From Myxococcus stipitatus (GTDB taxonomy: Bacteria > Myxococcota > Myxococcia > Myxococcales > Myxococcaceae): a DNA stretch of 64,000 nt. Positions 1 to 8,601 of the stretch are shown piece by piece. Position numbers and translations under genes: made by a program. Under the pieces are notes generated by a model. It did no database searches, was not told the DNA's origin, and saw only the letters and a list, made by a program, of their open reading frames with translations. How positions within the stretch are numbered: position 1 is the stretch's first letter; each line of letters opens with the position of its first letter. The stretch spans positions 1,178,001-1,242,000 of the forward strand of contig NZ_CP147913.1 of NCBI RefSeq assembly GCF_037414475.1. Direction: 5' to 3'.

Positions 1-1
1 C

Positions 2-238
2 CGGGGCCGCGCCTGGCGGGTGGAGTTCGACACGTCACGCGACGTGCAGGGCATGTCGTGCGGCTTCATCACCTCCGACGGCCGCGAGCTGCGCCTGCGC
101 TGCAACTCCGTGAACCGCCACATCCTGGCCCACTTCCATCTCGGCGACGCGCAGCCCGTCGCCTTCTTCGTCGACCTGCCCAAGGGGCAAGCCGACCTGG
201 CGCTGGACAACCTCCGACTCGAAACCCGGACACAGTAG
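2..238 (+). CDS. C-terminal end of an unknown protein (5'-truncated by window edge)
   Basis: The reading frame is open from the first bases of the window and ends at TAG 236-238, so this is the last 78 residues of a gene that starts outside. The visible part has alternating beta-strand character and ends with the phrase DNLRLET, which is common at the end of carbohydrate-binding or jelly-roll type beta-sandwich domains (typical form: V.LDNVRL). That resemblance is only suggestive. No catalytic motif is visible. The frame is followed 16 nt later by a strong inverted repeat that probably terminates its transcript. Function is not assigned. Confidence 0.6.
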   Translation, partial: RGRAWRVEFDTSRDVQGMSCGFITSDGRELRLRCNSVNRHILAHFHLGDAQPVAFFVDLPKGQADLALDNLRLETRTQ

Positions 239-254
239 CCACTCAGAAACACCA

Positions 255-292
255 AGACTCCGCCTGACGTCCCCATGCGCCAGGCGGAGTCT
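255..292. terminator. Perfect 12-bp hairpin, bidirectional terminator
   Basis: AGACTCCGCCTG (255-266) is repeated as its exact reverse complement at 281-292, with a 14-nt loop. It sits between the tail-to-tail stops of the truncated first gene (+) and the propeller protein (-), so it can serve both. No long T tract follows, which is usual in this very GC-rich sequence. Confidence 0.6.
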
Positions 293-302
293 CGTGGGTC
301 TC

Positions 303-1226
303 TCAGCGCTGCACGTCGCACACGCCCAGCTCGGGGAGGAGGCGCCCCACCCGGACGTGGTAGAGTTCGCTCGGGACGAACGGCTCATACTGATGCCGCA
401 CGAAGTAGAGCGTGCGGTGGTCCGGGGAGAGCGTGGGGTGGTACTCGTCCAGCGCCGTGTTCACCGCCGGGCCCAGGTTGCGCGCGGGCTGCCAGCCTCG
501 CCACGTGCGCGTGGAGACATACAAGTCCCCGTAGCCATACCCATCCGGGCGGCCAATGGACGCGAACAGCATCGTCTCCCCATCCGGCGTGACGTGGGGG
601 TTGAACTCCCAGGACTCCGTGTTGACGCCGGGGCCCAGGTTCTCCGCGGGGCCGTAGCCGCCGTCCGCGCGGAGCCTGGAGCGGTACAGGTCCCACGCGC
701 CGTAACCGCCCTCCCGGTCCGAGGCGAAGTACAGCGTGCCCTGCGCATCCACGCTCGGGTAGAGCTCGTCGCCGGTGCTGAGCACCGTGGCGCCCAGGTG
801 GCGCGGCTCGCTCCAGCCTCCATCGCGGCGGCGCTCCACCACCCACAGCTCCACGTCGGCGCGCGGCACGCCGTTGACCGGGCGGATGGAGGAGAAGAAC
901 AGCCGGCGCCCATCCGGAGAGACGAACGGGTCGATGTCCGAGTACACGCCCGAGAAGGGCGCGGGGCGAGGCTCCGTCCAGCGGCCGTCACGCCACTCGG
1001 AGAAGACGATGGTGGCCTGGCGTGTCTCCGGGAAGAAGCCGGAGCTCACGCCCCAGAAGGCCATGCGTCCATCCGGCGTGAAGGCGATTCTCCACTCCTC
1101 CCGGTCCGGCAGGGAGATGAAGCCTGGAGCCAGCACCTCCGGCGTGGGTGGCGCCGATGCCGACGCGGGGGTGGACAGGGCAAACGCGGCGAGCAGCGCG
1201 GGGATGCGACGCGATGACGATGACAT
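303..1226 (-). CDS. Exported PD40/TolB-like beta-propeller protein
   Basis: About 307 residues from ATG 1226. I chose this start over an upstream in-frame ATG at 1277 because it has a GAGGAC ribosome site and begins a clean signal peptide (MSSSSRRIPALLAAFALS...ASASA). The mature part is built of repeated WD40-like PD40 motifs of the form P.VSPDGRRLFFSS, P.VDAQGTLYFAS, P.VTPDGETMLFAS and PTLSPDHRTLYF, typical of one beta-propeller related to the TolB C-terminal domain. Such proteins are usually periplasmic and bind protein or peptidoglycan partners. No enzymatic motif is seen. It stands alone, tail-to-tail with the preceding gene and upstream-facing to the response regulator. Partner unknown. 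Confidence 0.75.
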   Translation of the reverse strand: MSSSSRRIPALLAAFALSTPASASAPPTPEVLAPGFISLPDREEWRIAFTPDGRMAFWGVSSGFFPETRQATIVFSEWRDGRWTEPRPAPFSGVYSDIDPFVSPDGRRLFFSSIRPVNGVPRADVELWVVERRRDGGWSEPRHLGATVLSTGDELYPSVDAQGTLYFASDREGGYGAWDLYRSRLRADGGYGPAENLGPGVNTESWEFNPHVTPDGETMLFASIGRPDGYGYGDLYVSTRTWRGWQPARNLGPAVNTALDEYHPTLSPDHRTLYFVRHQYEPFVPSELYHVRVGRLLPELGVCDVQR

Positions 1227-1372
1227 GGCGAGGTCCTCTTCGTGGGTGGCGGGAGGAGCGGCACTCGCTCCCGCCATGCTTGAAGAGGTACGCCCAGGAG
1301 TCTCGCGTGTCCGGGAAGCGGGGACGAAGGGACGCGTGCGCGGGATGAACGGACGCGGCGCGGGGACAGCCC

Positions 1373-2185
1373 TCAGCGCGATTCCGACGGCGATGCCCCC
1401 AGCCCCAGCGCAGCCTCCACGCGGGCGCGGTGGCTGCGCCCGGTGCGCACCGCGACGCCGCGCGTGCCCAGCACCAACAGGTACTCCCCCTGCGAGAGCG
1501 GCTCCATCTCCCGCACCTTGTCCAGGTTGATGAGCACGGAGCGGTGGACCCGCAGGAAGCGCCGAGGGTCCAGGCGCTCCTCCAGGTGCGTCAGCGTCTC
1601 GCGCAGGACGTGCTGCTCGCCGTCCGCGTGCACACGCACGTAGTTGGCTTCGGCCTCCACGTGGGTGATGGAGGCGCAGTCGACGAAGCGGATGCGCCCG
1701 TCCACCTTGACGGGGAGCCGGCGCAGGGGGGCCTCGGCCAGGGCCAGTCCGGACAGGAGCGCCTCGCGCCGCGCCACGGCCTCGCCTCGCCGCAAGAGAC
1801 GGACCTGCTGGCGCGCCCGGGCGAGCGCGGCGCGGAAGCGCTCCTTGTCATAGGGCTTGAGCAGGAAGTCGAGCGCCTGGGCCTCGAAGGCCCTCACCGC
1901 GTGTTGCTGCCAGGCGGTGACAAAGACGACCACGGGCAACACCTCGGGAGGTAGCGCGCGGAGGACCTCGAACCCATCTCCCGCGGGCATCTCGATGTCG
2001 AGCAGCAGCACATCCGGCGCGGAGTCCAGCACGCCGCGCACCGCCTCCGCGCCGCTGGCCGCCTCCATCACCACCTCGACGAAGGGCTCCGCCGACAACA
2101 ACGCGCGCAGGCGGGCCCGCGCCAGCGGTTCGTCATCCGCCAGCGCCACACGCAACAGCGACGTCTCCACGAGTTCTCCACTCAT
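1373..2185 (-). CDS. LytTR-type response regulator
   Basis: 270 residues. An N-terminal receiver domain (about 11-125) shows the acidic pair D17-D18, the phospho-acceptor D63 in LLLDIEMP, T in VFVTAW and K in FLLKPYD. A C-terminal LytTR DNA-binding domain (about 165-262) follows, with the family phrases HVEAEANYVRVH and FLRVHRSVLINLDKV. The start overlaps the stop of the sensor kinase gene by 4 nt (ATGA), so the two are translationally coupled and form one two-component system. LytTR proteins bind pairs of 9-bp boxes spaced about one to two helical turns, and such an array lies just upstream of the kinase gene at 3361-3423. Autoregulation is therefore likely, but inferred. Target genes elsewhere are unknown. 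Confidence 0.92.
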   Translation of the reverse strand: MSGELVETSLLRVALADDEPLARARLRALLSAEPFVEVVMEAASGAEAVRGVLDSAPDVLLLDIEMPAGDGFEVLRALPPEVLPVVVFVTAWQQHAVRAFEAQALDFLLKPYDKERFRAALARARQQVRLLRRGEAVARREALLSGLALAEAPLRRLPVKVDGRIRFVDCASITHVEAEANYVRVHADGEQHVLRETLTHLEERLDPRRFLRVHRSVLINLDKVREMEPLSQGEYLLVLGTRGVAVRTGRSHRARVEAALGLGASPSESR

Positions 2186-3312
2186 GCCGCCACCTGCTCT
2201 CCTTGAGGACTGTCATCGAGCGGTACACGCAACTCCGCCACCGCGCCGCGAGGTGTCCCCCGGCGCAGCTCCAGGCCCGCCCGAGGCCCGTACAAAGTCA
2301 CCAGCCGCGCGCGCAGGTTGGACAACCCCACGCCTCCCACCCGAACCAGCCCCTCCGGCGGCGGCCCCACGCCGTCATCCTTCACGGACACCCGCAGGAG
2401 CGGCCCTTCCCGCTCGGCCGCGATTTCGACTCGCCCAGGCTCCGCGCGCGGCGCCAGCCCATGCCGGATGGCGTTCTCCACCAGCGGCTGCAACGCCAGG
2501 AAGGGCACGCGCGCCTCCATCACGTCCGGCGCCAGGCACCACGCCACCTGCAAGCGGGGCCCGAAGCGGATCTGCTCGATGTCCAGGTAGGGCGCCAGCG
2601 CCGCCAACTCCTCGCGCAGCGTCACCTCCTGCCGGCCGTGTGACTCCAGGCTCTGGCGCAGCAGGTCCCCCAGCCGCGCCAGCATCCGCTCCGCCGCGTC
2701 CGGGTCCACATGGAGCAGCGAGGCCACCGCGTTGAGCGCGTTGAAGAGGAAGTGCGGACGGAGCTGGGACGCCAGGGCCTGCAGCCGCGCCTCCGCCAGC
2801 TGCGCCTGCAACTGGTCCGCGCGGCGCTGACGCACGTGCGCCCGGCGCGCGAGCCCCAACGCGTGTGCCCCCGCCGTCAGCAGCACGAAGGGCAGCAGGT
2901 TGAGGACGACGCTCTGCGCCAGCACGTCGGTCACCTGGGGCCGCCGCTCGTACCAGCCAATCCAGTCCTGTGTGAGCAGGACGAAGGCGGCCCGTCCGAG
3001 GACCACCCCGAGCAGCGCGCCCAGGTGGGCCCCCAGCGCGCGCACGCCTCCGCGAGCCGACAGGGGCATGCGCTCCGACAAGCGCAGACACATCACCGTG
3101 ATGGGGACCCACAACAGGGAGCTGACGAGCGACATGCGCCACAGCGCCCCATCCACCGTCTCCACCTCGCCGATGCGCTGGAGGATGCGCACCTGGCTCA
3201 CGGAGATGAGGGCATCCGCGAGCCACCACCCCAGCGCCCCGAGCCAGACGGCCCAGGACGGCAGGGGGGCGACCTCTCCAGCTCCACGTGGGGCCCGCGC
3301 CTCATCGAACAT
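2182..3312 (-). CDS. Sensor histidine kinase, LytS/YehU (His_kinase) family
   Basis: 376 residues. About four hydrophobic membrane spans occupy the N-terminal 150 residues, without an obvious extracellular sensor domain. A linker helix (about 155-185) leads to the His_kinase domain, with the phospho-acceptor in LRPHFLFNALN (H187). A HATPase domain contains LVENAIRHG (N280) and DDGVG (312-316), plus GVGLSNLRARL. This is the class that pairs with LytTR regulators. The gene overlaps the regulator gene by 4 nt. Start ATG 3312 has only a modest ribosome site. Upstream, a tandem array of LytTR-like boxes suggests the pair controls its own promoter. The ligand sensed cannot be told from the sequence. 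Confidence 0.92.
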   Translation of the reverse strand: MFDEARAPRGAGEVAPLPSWAVWLGALGWWLADALISVSQVRILQRIGEVETVDGALWRMSLVSSLLWVPITVMCLRLSERMPLSARGGVRALGAHLGALLGVVLGRAAFVLLTQDWIGWYERRPQVTDVLAQSVVLNLLPFVLLTAGAHALGLARRAHVRQRRADQLQAQLAEARLQALASQLRPHFLFNALNAVASLLHVDPDAAERMLARLGDLLRQSLESHGRQEVTLREELAALAPYLDIEQIRFGPRLQVAWCLAPDVMEARVPFLALQPLVENAIRHGLAPRAEPGRVEIAAEREGPLLRVSVKDDGVGPPPEGLVRVGGVGLSNLRARLVTLYGPRAGLELRRGTPRGAVAELRVPLDDSPQGEQVAA

Positions 3313-3360
3313 GGGCCCGGAGGCTAACGAGCCCTCCAGGCGGCTTACACGCGCGAAGGG

Positions 3361-3423
3361 ATGAACTGCGATTCCCTAGGGACGAACTGTCATTCCCCGC
3401 CCGGAACCCTAGGGACGAACCGC
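3361..3423 (-). promoter_or_regulatory. Tandem LytTR-box array upstream of the kinase/regulator operon
   Basis: Read on the minus strand there are three direct repeats of a 9-bp box: GCGGTTCGT (3423-3415), ACAGTTCGT (3390-3382) and GCAGTTCAT (3369-3361). The published LytTR consensus is [TA][AC][CA]GTTN[AG][TC]; the middle box matches all nine positions and the proximal box eight. Start-to-start spacings are 33 and 21 bp, three and two helical turns. The two proximal boxes are embedded in a longer 21-bp repeat beginning GGGAAT and ending GTTCRTCCC. The array ends 48 nt before the kinase ATG, an ideal position for an activator. Confidence 0.7.
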
Positions 3424-3467
3424 TGGCGCCCAAGCCCCTGCTCAAGCGGGCTTCGGGCCACCTCCAC

Positions 3468-5126
3468 TCACTCCGCCTTCTTCGGCGCGGGGGCGGGGCT
3501 CACCACGCGGTGCACCGGATACAGCCCTCCCACCTCCACCTGCTTGTCCAGGAACTGCCACCGGCAGAAGCCGTCGTCGGAGTGCGGCTCCAGCAGGTAC
3601 ACGGCCAACGTGCCCGCGCGCTGGGCGGTGGGGACGTAGAGCGTGCCCTGGGGGAACTCGCGCGTGGTGCGCTCGGGCGCCACCGTCAGCACCGTCTCGA
3701 AGCGCACGGGCTTGGGCTTCATGCTCAACGGCACCTCGGCCTCACCCGGGCGAGGGACGTTCGCCGCCACGTCGGGGCTGAAGGTCTCCTCGCGGCGAGC
3801 CACGCGGTAGCTGTCCACCAGGAAGCCCCGCGCCTTCGGGAGCACCTCGAAGCGGATGCCGTGCCCTTCCAGCCGGGGCGCGAGCTCCGCGGGCACCAGG
3901 TACCCCTCCGGCGTGCTCACCGCGTGCGTGGGGAGGAACGTGCGGTGGTGCGGCGCGCGGTAGACCTTCTTCTTCTTCCCGGGGAAGCGGTGGTCCGCGA
4001 TGCTCTTCTCGTCGAACGCCTGGATGCGCGCCATGTCCCCAGGCTTCGCGTAGGCCGGGTAGTCGTACGTCAGCGCCCCCTGTGCGTCGCGGGTGGCCAC
4101 GCCGTAGTTGATGCCCACCAGCTCCCGCGGGTCCGGGTTCTTCCCGCGCGCGATGATGGCCTCCTGCTGGGCCTGGGTGACGGAGAGGTAGGCCTTCGCG
4201 CTCCGAGCCGCCTCGCGAATCAGCTCCAGCAACCACGCGCGCATCACCGCGCAGCGGCGCGGGTAGTCGATGTAGCTGTACGTCTCCAGCAGCACGTCCA
4301 GCCGGCCCAGCAGGCCGCGGTAGTGGCTGCCGAAGCGCGGGAGCGCCGGGTAGGTGTGCCAGCCCGAGGTGGGGACATCCTCCTCGCGGTAGTTGCCGTA
4401 CCAGAAGCTGTCGAAGCCGTGGCGCTTCTTCACGGACTCGGACACCCGCTCCAGCATCGCGCGGTTGTAGTCGCGCAGCTCCTGGAACAGCGGCTCGTTC
4501 GAGTGCGACGTGTCGAACGTCAAATCGAAGTCGTGGATGCTGCCGTCCGTGGTGTGGCAGTCGATGAACAGCTCCGGCCACCACGTCTGGTGCAGCTTCG
4601 CGATGGCGCGCGTCTCCGGCGCCTCCTGCTTCATGCTGTCGCGGTTGAGGTTCCAACCCTCGCCCGTGTAGCGCGTGCCCACGCCGCCCTCGGGGTTGAC
4701 CTGCCCCTCCAGGCTCTTCAGGTTGAGCTTGCGGTTGTTGGGGCTGATGCGGTCATTGCCGTCCGGGTTGAAGTTGGGGATGAGGACCAGACACACCCGG
4801 TCCAACACCTTCTGCCCCAGCTTCGTCAGCGTCAAATCACGCGCGAGCCCCAGCAGCGCTTCCTTGCCCTCCACCTCGCCCGCGTGGATGTTCGCCTCCA
4901 CCATCACCACGACCTTCTTCTGCTTGCGCGCCTGCTCGGGCGTGAAGCAGTTGCGGTCGCTCACGACGAGGGACACCAACGGCTGTCCCTCCCCGCTCGT
5001 CCCGAAGTCCACCCTTCGGGCGAGCTTCGTGCGGCGGCAGAGCTCGTCGATGAAGGCGAGCACGTCGGAATGACGCGAGGTTTCGGCGTAATTCGAGGCT
5101 TCGGCGCGGGTCAGCAGCTCGGACAT
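3468..5126 (-). CDS. M14-family zinc carboxypeptidase
   Basis: 552 residues. The metallocarboxypeptidase signature is complete: H81-x-x-E84 in EANIHAGEVEGKE and H191 in FIDCHTTDG are the zinc ligands. NPDGNDR and a substrate-binding N-x-N-R (WNLNRD, about 159-162) are present, and E281 in LLETYSY sits where the catalytic Glu is expected. The catalytic domain covers about residues 20-320. The remaining 230 residues form a beta-rich C-terminal region of unknown role. I see no signal peptide, so it may be cytoplasmic. It likely trims peptides or peptidoglycan-derived peptides from the C-terminus; the substrate is not predictable. It is transcribed away from a cellulase gene 93 nt upstream, possibly from its own promoter. 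Confidence 0.85.
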   Translation of the reverse strand: MSELLTRAEASNYAETSRHSDVLAFIDELCRRTKLARRVDFGTSGEGQPLVSLVVSDRNCFTPEQARKQKKVVVMVEANIHAGEVEGKEALLGLARDLTLTKLGQKVLDRVCLVLIPNFNPDGNDRISPNNRKLNLKSLEGQVNPEGGVGTRYTGEGWNLNRDSMKQEAPETRAIAKLHQTWWPELFIDCHTTDGSIHDFDLTFDTSHSNEPLFQELRDYNRAMLERVSESVKKRHGFDSFWYGNYREEDVPTSGWHTYPALPRFGSHYRGLLGRLDVLLETYSYIDYPRRCAVMRAWLLELIREAARSAKAYLSVTQAQQEAIIARGKNPDPRELVGINYGVATRDAQGALTYDYPAYAKPGDMARIQAFDEKSIADHRFPGKKKKVYRAPHHRTFLPTHAVSTPEGYLVPAELAPRLEGHGIRFEVLPKARGFLVDSYRVARREETFSPDVAANVPRPGEAEVPLSMKPKPVRFETVLTVAPERTTREFPQGTLYVPTAQRAGTLAVYLLEPHSDDGFCRWQFLDKQVEVGGLYPVHRVVSPAPAPKKAE

Positions 5127-5219
5127 GGTGGCGCATCCGAGCGCTGCCCTTCCGCGACGTCAAGCACTTCGTCCCAAGCCTTCAATGAAGGCCCCGCGGA
5201 CGCGGTGATTGTTGGGGAA

Positions 5220-6668
5220 TCACGTACCGGAGATGAGGCGCGTGGCCAGGTCGGGACTGAACTGGCCCGCGGGGGTGTTCGGCGCGATGCCGCAGTTTCC
5301 GTCGGAGTCCCCAGGCACCTTCACCCACAGGAGCATCTCCGCGCCTCCCCCCGTCTGGGACAAGGCACCCAGCTTGCGGCCCGCGGGGTTGCACCAGTCG
5401 CCGTTGTGTCCGTTGCCGTTGCGGCTGGTGTCGACCACGAAGGGGCGCGTGTACGCATAGCGCGTGTTCAGCGCGCTGTTGACCGCGGCGCCGTACGCGG
5501 AGGACGCGTCCGTCGGATAGAAGTTCGACACGTTGAGGGCAAAGCCTCGGATGTTGCGCGCCCCGGCGGACTCCAGCCGCTGCGCCATGGTGTCCGCGGC
5601 AATCCAGCCCGCGTTGCCCCCATCCAGATAGGCCCAGGTGTTGGGCGCGCGGTTCTTCAGCTGCTCCGTCGCGAAGCGGAGCAGGCCCAGCCGCGTGTTG
5701 CGCTCGGTGTCGTTGGGCAGACAGTCGAGCTGGGCGACCGCGTCCGGCTCGATGATGACGATGGCCGGGCGGTCGCCCAGGCCGGTGACGAACGCGGAGA
5801 TCCAATCCTGGTACGCCGCCGGGCTGCCGGCGCCGCCTCCCGAGTGGCTGCCGCAGTCGCGCCCGGGGATGTTGTAGGCCACCAGCACGGGGAGCTTGTC
5901 CACGGCGTCCGCCGCGGTGACGTAGCTGGAGACCGCGGCGGTGATGTCACCACTCCAGTTGCCGAACCACTTCGCGCCCGCCTTGCTCGCGATGGAGCTC
6001 TGGATGCTCGCCGCGCGCGAGTCTCCCGCGTTGTTGCGCACCCACACCGCGGGGTTGGAGTTCGGGTCGACGTAGAAGCCACTGGTCATCCCCAACGGCC
6101 CGCTCCCACCGCCCCCGCCTCCTCCCGTGGAGAGAGAGATGTTGTCCAGGAACGCGGAGAAGCCACCCACTCCTCCCAACTGGAACGTCACCTGCCCCGC
6201 GGACGTGCCCAGGTTCGAGGTGAACGGGAAGGAGAAGGAGCGCGGCGTTCCGTCCAGGGTGATGCGCTGGTCCAACGGCGCGGTGTACGGCGCCGTTCCC
6301 AATTGCACCGTCACCCGCACCGTCACGGGCGCCGACGCGGACGCGGTGAACGCCAAGGTGTACGACTGACCGTTCACCAGGGCGATGCCGTCCTGTCCCA
6401 TGGGGGCATCCCACGGATTGGCCGTTCCGCCGGTGACGTTGACGCGCAGCCTCCCGTTCTCCACCACCGACTGGGTATTGGGCCCGCTCCACCAGGGCGC
6501 CACCGTCCCACCGCTGAAGTCTCCATTCGCGACCAACTCCACGAGCCGCGCCGAGACGACTCCGGGCGCGTCCGGCTCGGGCGCCGACGGTGTCGCGGGG
6601 CCACACGCCCCCCACACGGATGCCGCCAACACCACGGGGAGCCAGCCCACCTGTTGATTCCATCTCAT
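5220..6668 (-). CDS. GH6 cellulase (endoglucanase or cellobiohydrolase), lipoprotein
   Basis: 482 residues from ATG 6668, chosen over an upstream ATG at 6770 because GGAGGA lies 7 nt before it and the signal peptide then begins properly. A hydrophobic stretch ends at Cys22 (WGAC), probably a lipobox. Residues about 41-181 form a CBM4/9-like beta-sandwich carbohydrate-binding module, then a poly-Gly linker (182-189) and the GH6 domain (195-482). Both GH6 signatures are visible: VAYNIPGRDCGSHSGGG with D271, and IVIIEPDAVA with D309, the proton-donor position. GH6 enzymes cut beta-1,4-glucan with inversion. A surface-attached cellulase fits a soil predator, but the bound ligand of the module is unknown. 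Confidence 0.9.
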   Translation of the reverse strand: MRWNQQVGWLPVVLAASVWGACGPATPSAPEPDAPGVVSARLVELVANGDFSGGTVAPWWSGPNTQSVVENGRLRVNVTGGTANPWDAPMGQDGIALVNGQSYTLAFTASASAPVTVRVTVQLGTAPYTAPLDQRITLDGTPRSFSFPFTSNLGTSAGQVTFQLGGVGGFSAFLDNISLSTGGGGGGGSGPLGMTSGFYVDPNSNPAVWVRNNAGDSRAASIQSSIASKAGAKWFGNWSGDITAAVSSYVTAADAVDKLPVLVAYNIPGRDCGSHSGGGAGSPAAYQDWISAFVTGLGDRPAIVIIEPDAVAQLDCLPNDTERNTRLGLLRFATEQLKNRAPNTWAYLDGGNAGWIAADTMAQRLESAGARNIRGFALNVSNFYPTDASSAYGAAVNSALNTRYAYTRPFVVDTSRNGNGHNGDWCNPAGRKLGALSQTGGGAEMLLWVKVPGDSDGNCGIAPNTPAGQFSPDLATRLISGT

Positions 6669-6849
6669 GTTTGAATTCCTCCGAGCCGCCCGGATGACAG
6701 GAATCAGCCTCCGGTCCGTCGAGGCATCCTGACCCTCCCCTCTCGAATTGCCAGCCCAATCACTCATCACCGCCCAGAGCGACAGTGCTGGCGAAATTCA
6801 GAAGGTATACAAAACAGCCGGATTCATCCTGACTGAAGAGTGTCAGGCA

Positions 6850-6876
6850 GGGCGGCCATCTGATTCCTGGCCGCCC
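6850..6876 (-). terminator. 9-bp GC hairpin after the amidase gene
   Basis: GGGCGGCCA (6850-6858) and TGGCCGCCC (6868-6876) are perfect complements around a 9-nt loop. The hairpin lies 13 nt past the amidase stop at 6890 on the minus strand, upstream of the cellulase promoter region (6669-6849). Confidence 0.55.
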
Positions 6877-6889
6877 ACAAGCACATCCA

Positions 6890-8563
6890 TCAACGCAAGG
6901 CGGTGACGTGAAGCGAAGGCGTGCGCGCGGGCGTGGCGCTCTCCACCACGCGGCCCAGGCGCAAGAGCAGGTGCTCCTCGAAGGGCCGCCCCATGAGCTG
7001 CACGCCCACGGGCAGGCCCGCGCGGTCGAAGCCCGCCGGGACGGACAGCGCGGGGAACCCCGTCAGGTTTCCCTCGCGCACGAAGCGCATCAGCGCATCG
7101 GCGACCACCAGGTTCGACTCACCGTCGGGCAGCGTCGACTCGGGGATGGCGGGAGCGGTGATGGCCGTCGAGGGGGTGACGATGACGTCCACGCCCGACA
7201 TGACCGCCAGCAGCTCCCGCGTCAGCCGGTGGCGGTGTCGCAGCGCGTGTACCAGGTCCGTGGCGCGGAAGTGCCGGCCAATGGCCAGGTTGGTGCGCGA
7301 GTCGAGCCCGAAGTCCGAGACGCGCTCGCGCGTGTGCGGCAGCATCGACTCGGCCATCTCGCTCAGGATGATGCAGCTGTGTGTCCAGAGCACCGTGTTC
7401 AGGTCCGGCGCGGGAATCTCCACCACCACCGCGCCCGCGTCCGTGAGCGCCTTCACCGCGTCCTTGCAGCGAGCCACCACGTCGGGCGCGGCGTCCTCGA
7501 AGTACGGCCAGCAGATGCCCAGGCGAGTCCCGGTCAGGTCCGCGCGCTCGTAGCCGGACAGGTGATGCGCGGGCTGCGACTGCGCCACCACGTCCTTGCC
7601 ATCGGGCCCGGCGAGCAGGGCATACAGGGCCGCGACGTCGTCGACCGTCAACCCCAGGGGCCCGACATGGCCCACGTTCCAGCAGAGCGGCGGTACACCT
7701 GTCTCGGGGATGCGGCCCCAGGTGGCCTTGAGCCCGACGATGCCACACAGGGCCGCCGGGATTCGGATGGAGCCACCGCCGTCCGCGCCCACGCTCAACG
7801 GACACAGGCCCGCGGCGACCACGGCCGCGGAGCCACTGGAGCTGCCTCCCGTGATGTGTCCCCGGTTCCAGGGGTTGCGCGCCGCGCCGTGGTGCGGATT
7901 CAACCCGATGGGGTTGATGCCAATCTCCTGCATGTTGGCCTTGCCCAGGATGAGCGCTCCCGCGGCCCGGAGACGCGCGGTGACGGTCGCATCCGCCGAG
8001 GCCACCTGCGTCCTGAACCGGGTCCCCAGCGTGGTGGGAAGGCCCGCCACATCCACTTCGTCCTTCACCACCACGGGCACACCGTCCAGCACGCTCAACG
8101 GACGCCCGGCGCGAAGGCGCTCCGCGGAGGCTTCCGCGGCCCGCAGCACCTCTTCGGGCTTGCGCGTGATGAACATCCCCATCCGCGCCTCGCCCTGCTC
8201 CAACTTGTCGATGGTCTCGTTCAGCCTGCGCGCCACGGCGACGGGGTCCACCTGTCCCTCGCGGTAGGCCCGCACGAACGCGCCCACCGTCTCCCGCTCC
8301 GGAGAGGACGCCCGCGCGGCGATGGCGCGCTGAGCCTGCTCCCCCGGCGACTGGGGCTCCGCCGCGGGAGCACCAGGCGGCAGGGGGAACTGAATCGGTG
8401 GCGCGTCTCCGGGCGACAGCTCGCGCCAGGGAGTGATGCCGCTGTCCCGCACCAGCTTCTCCAACACGGGAGTACCCATCGCGCTCTCCAGGGTGTTGAC
8501 GAACGCCTTGAGCGCGAGCCCCGACACACGGGGCGCCTTCACGGGGTGACGTTGGTAGGCCAT
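6890..8563 (-). CDS. Amidase-signature family hydrolase
   Basis: About 558 residues from ATG 8563. The frame stays open further upstream, but that part overlaps the acyltransferase gene and has no family similarity. The Ser-cisSer-Lys triad is intact: K167 in VVVKDEVD, S241 in TGGSSSGS and S265 in DGGGSIRIPA, with spacings of 74 and 24 as in the family. About 130 N-terminal residues before the amidase core are of unknown function, as in FAAH-like members. Family members hydrolyse amides, including fatty-acid amides and peptide amides. No signal peptide is visible. A lipid-related substrate is only hinted at by the neighbouring acyltransferase, 38 nt upstream on the same strand. Confidence 0.88.
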   Translation of the reverse strand: MAYQRHPVKAPRVSGLALKAFVNTLESAMGTPVLEKLVRDSGITPWRELSPGDAPPIQFPLPPGAPAAEPQSPGEQAQRAIAARASSPERETVGAFVRAYREGQVDPVAVARRLNETIDKLEQGEARMGMFITRKPEEVLRAAEASAERLRAGRPLSVLDGVPVVVKDEVDVAGLPTTLGTRFRTQVASADATVTARLRAAGALILGKANMQEIGINPIGLNPHHGAARNPWNRGHITGGSSSGSAAVVAAGLCPLSVGADGGGSIRIPAALCGIVGLKATWGRIPETGVPPLCWNVGHVGPLGLTVDDVAALYALLAGPDGKDVVAQSQPAHHLSGYERADLTGTRLGICWPYFEDAAPDVVARCKDAVKALTDAGAVVVEIPAPDLNTVLWTHSCIILSEMAESMLPHTRERVSDFGLDSRTNLAIGRHFRATDLVHALRHRHRLTRELLAVMSGVDVIVTPSTAITAPAIPESTLPDGESNLVVADALMRFVREGNLTGFPALSVPAGFDRAGLPVGVQLMGRPFEEHLLLRLGRVVESATPARTPSLHVTALR

Positions 8564-8601
8564 GGCGACCAGCCTACTCGCCACGAGCCTCTCCGTGTCA
8601 T

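Noticed and set aside
3288..6674. Very long open frame of about 1128 codons on the plus strand
   Set aside because: It runs antisense to the carboxypeptidase and cellulase genes. High-GC codons leave the opposite frame free of stops; the sequence is Arg/His-rich and resembles no protein.
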